Source: Bacteroidota bacterium (GTDB taxonomy: Bacteria > Bacteroidota > Bacteroidia > B-17B0 > Aurantibacillaceae). From it: a stretch of DNA of 38,538 bases. The position numbers and the translations under genes are program-made. Each line of letters opens with the position of its first letter. Position 1 is the first letter of the stretch. This document shows positions 24,233 through 34,014 of this stretch, in pieces. A model generated the notes under the pieces. The model ran no database searches, was not told the DNA's origin, and saw only the letters and a list, made by a program, of their open reading frames with translations. The stretch spans positions 1 to 38,538 of the forward strand of contig JACDDR010000033.1 in assembly GCA_013816895.1 (NCBI GenBank), in the 5' to 3' direction.

Positions 24233-25165
24233 ATGGAATCGCAGGTTAAAATATTTTCTGGTATTGCCTCTGAAGGATTAGCTCAAAAAATAGCTACATC
24301 TTACGGACAGGAACTTGGTAAAATGTCCCGCTACCGCTTTAGCGACGGGGAACTGCAGGCTTCCTACGAGGAAAGTATCCGCGGACAAAGTCTCTTCATT
24401 ATCCAGAGTACCATGCCTCCTGCCGACAACCTGATGGAATTGCTTTTAATGCTGGATGCCGCCAAACGCGCAAGCGCCAGGCACATCATCGCGGTTATTC
24501 CCTATTTCGGATATGCCCGCCAGGATCGTAAGGATAAGCCCCGCGTGGCCATTGGCGCCAAACTGGTGGCCGATATGCTTGCCGCGGCCGGTGCAACCCG
24601 GGTTATGACCATGGATCTTCATGCCGACCAGATCCAGGGGTTTTTTGACGTACCCGTTGATCATTTATACGCATCTACCGTTTTTCATCCATATATTCAA
24701 TCGTTAAATCTGTCAAATCTTACCATTGCTGCTCCTGACATGGGAGGCAGCAAGCGTGCTAATTCATACGCAAAGTATTTAAAAGCCGAAATGGTGATCT
24801 GCTACAAACAACGTGTGAGGGCTAATGAAGTTGATAGCATGACTGCGATCGGAGATATTGAGGGAAGAAATATAGTATTGGTTGATGATCTTGTAGATAC
24901 AGGCGGAACACTTTGCAAAGCTGCAGGAATGATGATGGACAGAGGTGCATTGAGCGTTCGCGCTATTTGTACGCATCCGGTTCTTTCGGGCAAGGCTTAC
25001 GAGAATATCGAAAAATCACAATTAACAGAATTAATAGTTACTGATACAATTCCCTTAACCCAGGAAAGTCCTAAAATTAAAGTGTTAAGCGTGGCGCCCC
25101 TTTTCGCTAAAGTGATCAACAGCGTCCACAAATACGAATCTATCAGCGGTAATTTTATTCAATAA
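24233..25165 (+). CDS. prs: Ribose-phosphate pyrophosphokinase
   Basis: Makes PRPP from ribose 5-phosphate and ATP for nucleotide, histidine and tryptophan synthesis. From the ATG at 24233 the protein is 310 aa, the normal size. It begins MESQVKIFSGIASEGLAQKI and shows FIIQSTMPPADNLMELL, PYFGYARQDRKDKPR, the divalent-ion/ribose site TMDLHADQIQGFF, and the PRPP loop VLVDDLVDTGGT. An upstream ATG (24176) would add 19 atypical residues and lies ahead of the promoter. It precedes rplY by 74 bases; prs-rplY is a common pair in Bacteroidota. Confidence 0.95.
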   Translation: MESQVKIFSGIASEGLAQKIATSYGQELGKMSRYRFSDGELQASYEESIRGQSLFIIQSTMPPADNLMELLLMLDAAKRASARHIIAVIPYFGYARQDRKDKPRVAIGAKLVADMLAAAGATRVMTMDLHADQIQGFFDVPVDHLYASTVFHPYIQSLNLSNLTIAAPDMGGSKRANSYAKYLKAEMVICYKQRVRANEVDSMTAIGDIEGRNIVLVDDLVDTGGTLCKAAGMMMDRGALSVRAICTHPVLSGKAYENIEKSQLTELIVTDTIPLTQESPKIKVLSVAPLFAKVINSVHKYESISGNFIQ

Positions 25166-25239
25166 CCCGTAAATAAATAACCGGGTGCGAAGAACTGAAA
25201 CGGGCAGTTTGACACACTCAAAATAAAAAATATAAAACA

Positions 25240-25875
25240 ATGAAAACAGTATCTTTGAGCGGTTCGCCAAGAGCGAGCGTAGGGAAAACGGATGCAACTA
25301 TGCTGCGCAACAGCGGACGTGTACCATGTGTAATTTATGGAGCGGGTGAACAAATTCACTTCAGCGCTGATGAGCGTCATTTTAAAAGTATCATTTTCAC
25401 TCCTGAAACAAATTTAGTGGAAGTGGATATTAACGGTAAAAAATACAAAACTATTTTACAGGAAGCTCAATACCACAAGATCAATGATAAATTGATCCAC
25501 GCTGACTTTTTAGCGGTATCTGAAGATAAGCCGGTTACTGTGCATTTGCCCGTTAAAGCTATTGGCCAGGCACAAGGTGTTAAAGACGGTGGTAAAATGA
25601 GTATCAGGTTACGTAAGGTTAAAGTTAGAGGCCTTGTTTCTAAATTACCAGAGAGCCTTGATCTGAACGTTGATAAATTAACGATCGGTAAATCAATTTC
25701 TGCAGGCGATATTCATATTGACGGTTTAACAATCCTGCATCCGGAAAATATTTCAATTATCAGTGTTCAAACAACACGTGCTGCCGTGGTTGAAGAAGTT
25801 GCCCCTAAAGCGACTACTGCTACTACTGCTGCTCCAGCAAAGGCTGCTGCAACTACTCCGGCCGCTAAAAAATAG
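25240..25875 (+). CDS. rplY: 50S ribosomal protein L25/general stress protein Ctc
   Basis: 211-aa long-form L25 (CTC type) that binds 5S rRNA. The N-terminal L25 domain has SPRASVGKTDATMLRNSGRVPCVIYG and a later YHKINDKLIHADFLAV; the C-terminal beta domain has LPVKAIGQAQGVKDGG and GDIHIDGLTILHPEN. The tail is an Ala/Thr/Lys-rich low-complexity extension (TTATTAAPAKAAATTPAAKK), common in Bacteroidota members and probably disordered. It is probably transcribed with prs and ends at a strong terminator. Confidence 0.94.
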   Translation: MKTVSLSGSPRASVGKTDATMLRNSGRVPCVIYGAGEQIHFSADERHFKSIIFTPETNLVEVDINGKKYKTILQEAQYHKINDKLIHADFLAVSEDKPVTVHLPVKAIGQAQGVKDGGKMSIRLRKVKVRGLVSKLPESLDLNVDKLTIGKSISAGDIHIDGLTILHPENISIISVQTTRAAVVEEVAPKATTATTAAPAKAAATTPAAKK

Positions 25876-25892
25876 TAATAACCTAAATTAAA

Positions 25893-25927
25893 GAAACCCG
25901 GTTGCATATCGCTTCCGGGTTTTTTGT
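25893..25927 (+). terminator. Terminator after rplY
   Basis: Stem AAACCCGG/CCGGGTTT around a 13-base loop, continuing into a T-rich run. It lies about 18 bases after the stop codon. Confidence 0.88.
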
Positions 25928-26164
25928 TTTATAGTATTAAAATAAACTTATTGGAGGCACCCTTTCGCCCTTTAAGACCAGAAGGTGAAAGCTGGACTTT
26001 TCCCGCCCGTACATACCTTGCGCGCTTCAATCTTTTAGTGACCTGAAAACAACAGGCACAAAAAGAATTCATACTTCAATTTACCCGCGTCTTCGCGGAT
26101 ATTCAAATGCTTGTACATTTGAAATAATCATGAAAAAGATATACTATTCAGCGTAAAAAAGTGA

Positions 26165-26479
26165 TTATTCTTTCTCAAATAAATGACTGCTCTCCACTAA
26201 ACATATTTGCGACAGATAACGCTTGTACCAGTTTTTGGCATTGGATTTGGCCATTTGGTGCGTGGCGTTCTTTCGCCAGTTTTCAATGGCATCCATGCTT
26301 TCCCAGTAGCTGATAAAAATTCCTTTATTTTCGTGATTCACACTTTCGTAACCCAAATAGCCTGGCTGTTCCTTCGCCAGGTTCATGGTTATTTCATCCA
26401 TTTCCGCATATCCTTCAAGAGTATCATTTTTAGTGCTTGAAAAAATAACAGCGTAAAAATTGTTTTTGGGAAGCGACAT
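26165..26479 (-). CDS. Antibiotic biosynthesis monooxygenase (ABM) family protein
   Basis: 104-aa dimeric alpha+beta-barrel fold protein. It begins MSLPKNNFYAVIFSSTKND and contains MNLAKEQPGYLGYESVNHEN, then GIFISYWESMDAIENWRKNATH, the pattern of the ABM/YgiN-like group including the W-K-x-H region (here WRKNATHQ). These proteins range from quinol monooxygenases to haem-degrading enzymes and many are uncharacterised; the exact substrate is unknown. It is located downstream of recG on the same strand with a repeat in between. Confidence 0.85.
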   Translation of the reverse strand: MSLPKNNFYAVIFSSTKNDTLEGYAEMDEITMNLAKEQPGYLGYESVNHENKGIFISYWESMDAIENWRKNATHQMAKSNAKNWYKRYLSQICLVESSHLFEKE

Positions 26480-26497
26480 TCTGATTTAAGATTTTTG

Positions 26498-26525
26498 ATT
26501 TTAACTTCTAACTTCTAACTTCTAA
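26498..26525. repeat. Heptamer tandem repeat at the recG 3' end
   Basis: About three copies of a CTAACTT-type heptamer (as read on the plus strand, TTAACTTCTAACTTCTAACTTCTAACC). The last copy overlaps the recG stop codon at 26522-26524. Degenerate runs of this type are common between Bacteroidota genes; a related one, TTTAGATTTAAGATTTTTGA, is at about 30180-30200. Confidence 0.65.
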
Positions 26526-28618
26526 CCAATCTTACTCCAGTCGGGCCTGTTTTTTTGTTGCGAAATTAAGTGACTAACGTACACCGAATTTTTATCCATT
26601 TGTAATAAAGGATCTTCATCCAGCAATGTCTGGGCCGATTGTCGCGCGAGCTGAAGAATGTGTCCGTCCAGCGCAAGGTTTGCCAGCTTTAGATCCAGAA
26701 CCCCGCTTTGCTGCGTTCCTTCTATATCTCCCGGCCCGCGTAATTTAAGATCTACCTCACTTATTTCAAAACCATCATTGGTACGTACCATCGTTTCCAT
26801 TCGCAATCTGCTGTCGGCGCCTAATTTATAACCGGTCATAAGAATGCAGTAGCTCTGTTCTGCGCCACGTCCAACTCTTCCGCGTAATTGATGAAGCTGC
26901 GATAAACCAAAACGCTCAGCACTTTCAATCACCATTACACTTGCATTGGGAATATTCACACCAACTTCAATTACGGTGGTAGCAACCATTAGCTGCGTTT
27001 CGTTTTTAATAAAACGCTGCATTTCAAATTCTTTTTGCGTGTTCGTTAGCTGGCCATGCACAATGCTTACCTGGTATTGCGGCGGAGGGAATTCATGAAT
27101 TAAGTTATCATAGCCTTCCTGTAAATTGCGATAATCCAGTTTTTCACTTTCTTTAATTAAAGGATACACAATATAGATCTGTCTTCCGAGGGCGATCTCT
27201 TCTTTTAAAAAGCCGAACACCCTTAAACGCTGGGTTTCCATAAAATGCAGGGTCTTAATGGGTTTGCGGCCCGGCGGCATTTCATCAATCAAACTGGTAT
27301 CAAGGTCACCGTAAAGTGTCATCGCAAGCGTGCGTGGAATAGGGGTAGCCGTCATAATAAGCATGTGTGGTGGAGAAGTATTCTTATCATGCATTTTCGC
27401 GCGCTGTTCAACTCCGAAACGATGTTGTTCATCAATAACAACAAGCCCGATGTTTTTAAACTGTACAATTTTTTCGATGAGCGCGTGAGTGCCTATGAGT
27501 ATGTGTGTTTCTCCATTCAATAAAGAGGCATGAATACGCCTGCGTTCTTTTGTTGAGGTTGAACCTGTGAGCAATTCGGTTTTTATTTGTACGGGTTCAA
27601 GAAGATTCTTAAACGTTTGGAAGTGTTGTTGTGCAAGGATTTCGGTAGGCGCCATCAGACAACTCTGGAAACCGTTATCAATCGCGAGAAGCATGCTCAT
27701 TAAGGCAACAAGTGTTTTGCCGCTGCCCACATCTCCCTGCACCAGCCTGTTCATTTGGCGGCCGCTACCCATATCCACACGTATTTCTTTCAATACACGC
27801 TTTTGTGCATTGGTAAGTTCAAAAGGAAGATAGTTGGTAAAAAAATCGTTAAAGGCCTGTCCTACTTTCGGAAACACAAATCCTTTAATGGTGTGCGCCC
27901 TTACTTTATTTAATTTTAATAATCGTAACTGCACGTAAAATAATTCTTCAAACTTTAAACGGGTTTCTGCTTTTTTTAATTGTGCGGCATTCTCCGGAAA
28001 GTGTATTTGTTTAAAGGCTTCAAGGCGCGATATTAACTGATGATCATTGATAATTTCAACACTTAGATTTTCATCGATATGCTGAGGTTGAAGCTGTTGG
28101 GCCAGAGCACGCTGGAGCCTGCGAATGCCCTCACTGTCGAGACCGCGAAGTTTTAATTTTTCGGTAGAATTATAAACGGATTGAAAAGCGGATTGCTGCG
28201 CTAAAAATGTTTCTGTTACCGGTTCTATTTCAGGATGCGCAATGTTCACGCGTCCTTTAAAAAAAGTGGGTTTCCCGAATACAACGTATTCCACTCCCGT
28301 TTTTAATTTATCGGCCATCCAGTTATAGCCTTTAAACCATACCAGTTCAAGGGTTCCGGTTTTATCTTTAAAAATTACAACCAGGCGTTTTCCTTGCTTC
28401 TGGCCGGTTATCTCAAGCCGGTCGATATAACCGCAAAGCTGAATAAAGGGCAATTCTTCTGTAATATCCCTGATGGTATAAAATTTTGTGCGATCTACAT
28501 ACCGGAAAGGATAATACGTAAGCAGATCGCGATACGTGAAAATACCCAGATCTTTTTTCAACACTTCGGCCCTTGGGGGACCAACGCCTTTTAAATATTC
28601 GATAGGGGTATCCAGCAT
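26522..28618 (-). CDS. recG: ATP-dependent DNA helicase RecG
   Basis: Branched-DNA helicase that remodels stalled replication forks and Holliday junctions. From the ATG at 28618 it is 698 aa, the usual size. It has the N-terminal wedge domain start (MLDTPIEYLKGVGP), OB-type segment, Walker A GDVGSGKTLVAL, the DEQH Walker B (VVIDEQHRFGVEQR), TATPIPRTLAMTLYGDLD and motif VI QLRGRVGRGAEQS, then LKLRGPGDIEGTQQSG. The open frame extends 12 codons further to 28654, but the ThiH-like ATG choice at the conserved family start is preferred. It is divergent from the membrane protein at 28705. Confidence 0.97.
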   Translation of the reverse strand: MLDTPIEYLKGVGPPRAEVLKKDLGIFTYRDLLTYYPFRYVDRTKFYTIRDITEELPFIQLCGYIDRLEITGQKQGKRLVVIFKDKTGTLELVWFKGYNWMADKLKTGVEYVVFGKPTFFKGRVNIAHPEIEPVTETFLAQQSAFQSVYNSTEKLKLRGLDSEGIRRLQRALAQQLQPQHIDENLSVEIINDHQLISRLEAFKQIHFPENAAQLKKAETRLKFEELFYVQLRLLKLNKVRAHTIKGFVFPKVGQAFNDFFTNYLPFELTNAQKRVLKEIRVDMGSGRQMNRLVQGDVGSGKTLVALMSMLLAIDNGFQSCLMAPTEILAQQHFQTFKNLLEPVQIKTELLTGSTSTKERRRIHASLLNGETHILIGTHALIEKIVQFKNIGLVVIDEQHRFGVEQRAKMHDKNTSPPHMLIMTATPIPRTLAMTLYGDLDTSLIDEMPPGRKPIKTLHFMETQRLRVFGFLKEEIALGRQIYIVYPLIKESEKLDYRNLQEGYDNLIHEFPPPQYQVSIVHGQLTNTQKEFEMQRFIKNETQLMVATTVIEVGVNIPNASVMVIESAERFGLSQLHQLRGRVGRGAEQSYCILMTGYKLGADSRLRMETMVRTNDGFEISEVDLKLRGPGDIEGTQQSGVLDLKLANLALDGHILQLARQSAQTLLDEDPLLQMDKNSVYVSHLISQQKNRPDWSKIG

Positions 28619-28690
28619 TTTTTTAAAATTACTATATGATTGCTGTTGAAACAATTCTCAATTTAACAACATAGTAAGGAGTTATACACT

Positions 28691-28698
28691 TAATTTTA
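28691..28698 (+). promoter_or_regulatory. -7-like element before the GTG-start OM protein
   Basis: TAATTTTA (TAnnTTTG with a final A) ends 6 bases before the GTG at 28705, so transcription would begin at about the start codon, a leaderless arrangement. Confidence 0.35.
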
Positions 28699-28704
28699 CG
28701 GCAG

Positions 28705-29412
28705 GTGAGAAAACTCATTTCCATATTCTTTTTTTTTATCTGGATCGGCTCGCTTCGTTCGCAATACATGGATTCGCTGCACGAAGTATTCACGCACAAA
28801 TCAAGCATCGATGCGCGGCTCGAATCGCGGTACAGTTTTATCAATAACCAGATCGTAAGTGTTACAGGGGTGCGATTAGGCGTGGCTTTTCAAAGAAAGC
28901 TCAGGATAGGAGGGGGCATCAGCTGGCTGAAATCAGATTATACATCTACGTTTTATCCGATTAGTTACACTGGAAAAAAAGATACACTACTACGTCACCT
29001 CAAATTCGGCTACCTGTGTTTTTATGTGGATTTTGTATTTTATAAAACAAAGCGCTGGCAGTTGAGTGTTCCCATTCAGGCAGGAGTTGGAACTTTATGG
29101 TTTCAGAAAAGTAAATTTTATAATTTTTGGGGCAATGATCACAAATACTTTTTAGCGCTTTACGAACCCGGAATAACAGCCCAGTTTAAAGTGTTCAGAT
29201 GGTTTGGTCTCGGAGCCGATGTAGCCTACCGGTTTTCAGCCAAAAATACACATAAGATAAGACGTGATTTTGACGGACCAGGGTCGGATTATAAAGTATT
29301 GGCATGGTCGCCTACCTACAGTTTTAAAATCCTGATTTGGTTCGATCAGTTGTATTATGAAGCATTTCCTAAATCCCGGATTACGAAACGATTTGGTCCG
29401 GCGGTATGGTAG
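28705..29412 (+). CDS. Outer-membrane-barrel-like protein of unknown function
   Basis: 235-aa protein beginning at a GTG, with a signal peptide (MRKLISIFFFFIWIGSLRSQ). The mature part alternates hydrophobic and polar residues with many aromatic residues (GVRLGVAFQRKLRIGGGISW, FGYLCFYVDFVFYK, IQAGVGTLWFQKSKF), consistent with an outer-membrane beta-barrel or porin-like family. No specific family is recognised. The GTG is accepted because it gives a correct signal peptide and no ATG is available until residue 21. It is back-to-back with the next gene: its stop abuts the stop of the 114-aa ORF with no spacer. Confidence 0.75.
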   Translation: MRKLISIFFFFIWIGSLRSQYMDSLHEVFTHKSSIDARLESRYSFINNQIVSVTGVRLGVAFQRKLRIGGGISWLKSDYTSTFYPISYTGKKDTLLRHLKFGYLCFYVDFVFYKTKRWQLSVPIQAGVGTLWFQKSKFYNFWGNDHKYFLALYEPGITAQFKVFRWFGLGADVAYRFSAKNTHKIRRDFDGPGSDYKVLAWSPTYSFKILIWFDQLYYEAFPKSRITKRFGPAVW

Positions 29413-29757
29413 TTACTCAGAGATTTTAACGGCTTCGTAGCATTTGAATTCCCCGGCAGCGCCAAGGTATTCAGCATCCACATCCACCAAACCTACTTTC
29501 TTAACCTGTTCCTTGCTAAGTGGTTTATTAAGGTACCAGCGGTCGTCAAGTACTTTAAGATCAATGTCTTTATCTATCAAAACCTGGTTCAGCTGTTTTT
29601 GAGTCAAAAATAATACTCCTTCTTCCTCATCTTCGCTCTCCGCATTCAGAAGTGTTCCAACAAGCTTAAGCTTTGGAACTTCAGGCTTATACTTAAACTC
29701 TAATCCTTCTTCAGAATTGATTTCAACATATTTAATACCTGTTATATGAATTTCTGC
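29413..29757 (-). CDS. Hypothetical protein (114 aa)
   Basis: Not recognised. From the ATG at 29757 it starts MAEIHITGIKYVEINSEEG and is acidic, with a run of Glu/Asp near residue 43 (AESEDEEEGVLF). It seems to be a soluble alpha/beta protein ending KCYEAVKISE. The frame opens eight codons earlier with a TTG, but ATG is preferred. It converges directly on the gene ending at 29412. Confidence 0.7.
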   Translation of the reverse strand, partial: AEIHITGIKYVEINSEEGLEFKYKPEVPKLKLVGTLLNAESEDEEEGVLFLTQKQLNQVLIDKDIDLKVLDDRWYLNKPLSKEQVKKVGLVDVDAEYLGAAGEFKCYEAVKISE

Positions 29758-29960
29758 CATAAGTAAAATTTTCTGCAAGTTTAAGAAATATAGAGAGGCT
29801 TAGCAATTAAATGTTGCAAAAACAGTCATAATTGTTAATTTCTTTAGAAATTTTAAGGAAATAAGGGTTTTCACCCAGTTCCTTAACATGTTCTAACAGC
29901 TGAAAATCGCTTAAAAAGTCAGTGTTTCGTAACTTAGTATTGAACTAAAACCCTGAAATC

Positions 29961-30179
29961 ATGAGCTCAGCATTTGTTAAAGATACAGACGAGATGTGGC
30001 TGCGGGACATTGCTCCCACCATGGATGCCCTTATAAATTATCTTACCCGCGAAAACGGCGGACTCCCAATCACTGAAAAGAAGAATTATTACAACGAAAA
30101 GGAAAAAGGTGAGGTTTTTAAAATGAGCAACGGCTTTGAATATATTATTCGTGAGAATAAGTGGGTGGAGCTGGATTGA
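29961..30179 (+). CDS. Hypothetical protein (72 aa)
   Basis: Small acidic protein starting MSSAFVKDTDEMWLRDIAPT with a conserved-looking middle, INYLTRENGGLPITEKKNYY, and an end FEYIIRENKWVELD. It has the appearance of a Bacteroidota-wide short conserved protein, but I do not know its function. A TAACTTAG word 33 bases upstream is a weak promoter-like candidate. No neighbour indicates a role. Confidence 0.75.
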   Translation: MSSAFVKDTDEMWLRDIAPTMDALINYLTRENGGLPITEKKNYYNEKEKGEVFKMSNGFEYIIRENKWVELD

Positions 30180-30236
30180 TTTTAGATTTAAGATTTTTGA
30201 TTTATTGACAATTTAGAAATTTACGATTTACAATTG

Positions 30237-30277
30237 GGTCATCTCGTCCGACATTTTCGTCGGAGAGAGATGTGACC
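30237..30277. repeat. Intergenic palindrome
   Basis: GGTCATCTC ... GAGATGTGACC outer arms with a bulge, and TCCGAC/GTCGGA inner stem around ATTTTC. It lies between the 72-aa ORF and the DUF3592 gene. It resembles the mobile palindromic units found between genes in Bacteroidota. Confidence 0.6.
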
Positions 30278-30292
30278 AAGCTGAAACAAGGT

Positions 30293-30775
30293 TTAATCTC
30301 CTACCCGAAAAATAACGAAGCAGGTCCCGATAATAATAAACAACAATCCAACTCCTCCGAATATAGATTCGTTGAGATAATTGTGGTTAATGATTGTAAA
30401 ATCTTCGGGATTTCCTGGATTATAACCAATCGACACTTCTTCTCCTGGTTGAGGTGATGGAGAAATAGCTTCCTGCCATTGTGCGGTTATTTTTTTGCCT
30501 TCGTAAGTTGAAAAAGAAACCACGGGATAATAAACACTGTAAGAAGTGGCCTCGTCAGGAAATTTTTCTTTTTTTTCTATTAATTCTACAACAATACCCG
30601 TTGTTTTTTTATACCGCTTTAATCTGCGAAACCTTTCGTATAGTAAGAAGATGCTTAATCCCACGGGTAGTATGCCGAGTGTTATAAAAAAATACCCAAA
30701 TGGTAAGCCTAAAAAGGCGACTAAAAGACAAATAGCTATCGTCGCAACAACAGATATTGAAAATGGATTATTCAT
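30293..30775 (-). CDS. DUF3592 membrane protein
   Basis: 160-aa protein with hydrophobic segments at about residues 8-45 (two helices) and 137-156. The extramembrane part has the DUF3592 pattern: TGIVVELIEKKEKF, YYPVVSFSTYEGKKITAQW, and PGEEVSIGYNPGNPEDF. DUF3592 proteins are small membrane proteins of unknown function, often single-copy between unrelated genes. It ends 5 bases before the palindrome region and starts 21 bases from the histidine kinase stop. Confidence 0.82.
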   Translation of the reverse strand: MNNPFSISVVATIAICLLVAFLGLPFGYFFITLGILPVGLSIFLLYERFRRLKRYKKTTGIVVELIEKKEKFPDEATSYSVYYPVVSFSTYEGKKITAQWQEAISPSPQPGEEVSIGYNPGNPEDFTIINHNYLNESIFGGVGLLFIIIGTCFVIFRVGD

Positions 30776-30796
30776 AAATAAAACTAAGAGAAAATT

Positions 30797-31717
30797 TTAC
30801 TCCCCCGCCGTAAGCGAAAAAGTAAATGTAGTTCCTATACCTATTTCGCTTTCAACCTTGATTGATTTTTGATGCGCGTCAAGTATATGCTTCACAATGG
30901 CCAGGCCTAGCCCGGTTCCGCCTTGTTCGCGGCTGCGGCCTTTATCTACTCTGTAAAAACGTTCAAACACTCTTGGCAGATGTTTTGGCTCAATACCGGC
31001 GCCGTCATCCTTAACTTCAATTATAACATCGTCGTTCAGATAAGAAAGTGTTATTAATATGGTACCATGATCTTTGCCATACTTAATGCTGTTGGTGATA
31101 AGATTTACAAGCACTTGGCGGATCCTGAATTTATCAGCCGTCACAAAAATGGGTTTATCATACTTTCTTGCAAAGTCAAGTTTTATGTTTCGTTTAACCG
31201 CGCTAAGTTCCAGCGATCCATAAATATCTTTGCACAGCGATGCGATGTCAAAAGTTTCAAGGTCAAGATGCAGATCCCCGCTCTCAAGTTGCGTAATGGT
31301 TTCAAGATCATCAATAATGTTGATGAGCCTGTCGATGCTGCGTTCCGATCGCTTTAAATAGTCCATGTTAATGCTGCTGTCTTCAAGCCCGCCGTTTATG
31401 AGTGTATCTACGTAACCCTGGATATTAAACACCGGGGTTTTTAATTCGTGTGAAACATTGCCAAGATACTCTTTGCGATAACTATCCAGATTTTCAAAGT
31501 GCGCAAGTTCTTTTTCGCGCGATTCAATTAACAGGTTTACCCTGCGCTCCAGTTCTATGAGACTATCCACTTCATCCAGCTGGTTGTGTTTTTGCGGAAT
31601 CTCTTTGCTTAGAAAACGCTTTCTTATTTTTTCCGCAAGTGCATTAATGTTATTGGCAATGTTGAAATAATAAAAATAATAGAGCGTTACAAAGGACGAA
31701 ATGAAACAAATGAACAT
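30797..31717 (-). CDS. Sensor histidine kinase (5' end uncertain)
   Basis: 306 aa from the only in-frame ATG, at 31717. It has the dimerisation/phospho-acceptor motif VSHELKTPVF with His90, and the ATPase domain with the N box (NLITNSIKYG), G1 box (KDDGAGIEPK) and G2 (GGTGLGLAIV). The reading frame extends upstream without a stop for about 60 codons to near 31890, encoding a second hydrophobic helix (LINTLVCTLCFILISR) typical of this kinase group, but no ATG, GTG or TTG occurs in that part. So the true start is either a rare codon, or the 5' end is altered. No response regulator is next to it. Confidence 0.85.
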   Translation of the reverse strand: MFICFISSFVTLYYFYYFNIANNINALAEKIRKRFLSKEIPQKHNQLDEVDSLIELERRVNLLIESREKELAHFENLDSYRKEYLGNVSHELKTPVFNIQGYVDTLINGGLEDSSINMDYLKRSERSIDRLINIIDDLETITQLESGDLHLDLETFDIASLCKDIYGSLELSAVKRNIKLDFARKYDKPIFVTADKFRIRQVLVNLITNSIKYGKDHGTILITLSYLNDDVIIEVKDDGAGIEPKHLPRVFERFYRVDKGRSREQGGTGLGLAIVKHILDAHQKSIKVESEIGIGTTFTFSLTAGE

Positions 31718-31951
31718 CGACAGGATAAAATAAGAAAGGTCGATATGAAAACTGCCAAGCCGGGAAATAAGAATAAAACACAGCGTGCAAACCAGTGTGT
31801 TGATGAGCGACAGTTTTAAAATTCGGGAGGATATGTTTGATTGCTTTTCCAGTAACGATAAAAATACAAATAAATAAGAAGCCGCATGTTAACGGCATCT
31901 CGGCAGTTGATTATTGCTGGAATTTAAGGCCGCGCTACATAAATGATAAAA

Positions 31952-31981
31952 ATAAAAAAGCGGACCCTTGAGCCCGCTTTA
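31952..31981 (-). terminator. Terminator after atpC
   Basis: AAAGCGG/CCGCTTT stem with loop of ten bases; on the minus strand it ends in a TTTTTTATTTTT run. It lies 23 bases past the atpC stop. Confidence 0.85.
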
Positions 31982-32003
31982 GATCTTTAATAAAAAGCTA
32001 ACA

Positions 32004-32240
32004 TTACTCTGCCAAAACAATTACGTTGTTCTTCAGTACTTCAACAACGCCGCCTTTAATAACGAATTCAAGTTTGTTGTTGTTCTCTTCAACCAGTTCT
32101 ACTTTACCGGCTTTAAGCGTGGCAATCATAGCGGCATGGTTGTTTAAAACACCAAAGCTTCCTTCGCTGCCAGGAAATACTGCGGATTTTACCGATCCTT
32201 CGAATAACTTTTTATCGGGTGTTATTATTTCTAGTTTCAT
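32004..32240 (-). CDS. atpC: F0F1 ATP synthase subunit epsilon
   Basis: 78-aa protein containing only the N-terminal beta-sandwich of subunit epsilon (MKLEIITPDKKLFEGSVKSA, PGSEGSFGVLNNHAAMIATL). The inhibitory C-terminal helical domain is absent, as in many Bacteroidota. It sits 72 bases downstream of atpD, with the short region between them made of GTTAAC-type repeats, so both are likely one transcript. Its partner genes (atpA, G, B, E, H) are elsewhere in the genome. Confidence 0.95.
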   Translation of the reverse strand: MKLEIITPDKKLFEGSVKSAVFPGSEGSFGVLNNHAAMIATLKAGKVELVEENNNKLEFVIKGGVVEVLKNNVIVLAE

Positions 32241-32254
32241 TCTTTTTTTTAAGT

Positions 32255-32312
32255 TGATTGTTATTGGTTAATCGTTAACGGTTAACCCAACCATTAACAG
32301 TTAACAGATAAC
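32255..32312. repeat. GTTAAC-rich repeat between atpC and atpD
   Basis: Overlapping GTTAAC/GTTAAT words, read as GGTTAATCGTTAACGGTTAA and then ATTAACAGTTAAC, in about 50 bases. It forms a set of imperfect palindromes in the space between atpD and atpC. Confidence 0.6.
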
Positions 32313-33857
<1,545 letters not shown>

Positions 33858-34002
33858 TTAATCATAAAACATAAAAAAAAACCGGAGAATTATTAAGGGC
33901 TTTTTAACAAAATAGATCCTCATTATCCGGACATTAATCAGTCGAAAAACAACAGCAATGTTCAAAAGCTCATTTTTTTAAAATTTCATCTTTAAAAACC
34001 CG

Positions 34003-34010
34003 TACTTTTA
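34003..34010 (+). promoter_or_regulatory. -7-like element before ribF
   Basis: TACTTTTA ends 4 bases before the GTG at 34015. This would place the transcription start at the start codon (leaderless). Confidence 0.35.
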
Positions 34011-34014
34011 TAGG

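Noticed and set aside
24123..24296. ATG frame overlapping the prs start (MNLSDYETLLKLKE...)
   Set aside because: It runs out of phase through the conserved start of prs and has no similarity that I can see.
25928..26164. Possible gene fragment between rplY and the ABM gene
   Set aside because: Short open frames in both directions, none with a start or family pattern; only a small hairpin (TCAAATG/CATTTGA near 26105-26124) stands out.
31650..31898. Minus-strand 82-aa ORF over the start of the histidine kinase
   Set aside because: It overlaps the kinase's extended frame out of phase; its Phe/His/Leu-rich composition is not protein-like. It is, however, considered as the possible source of a frameshifted start.
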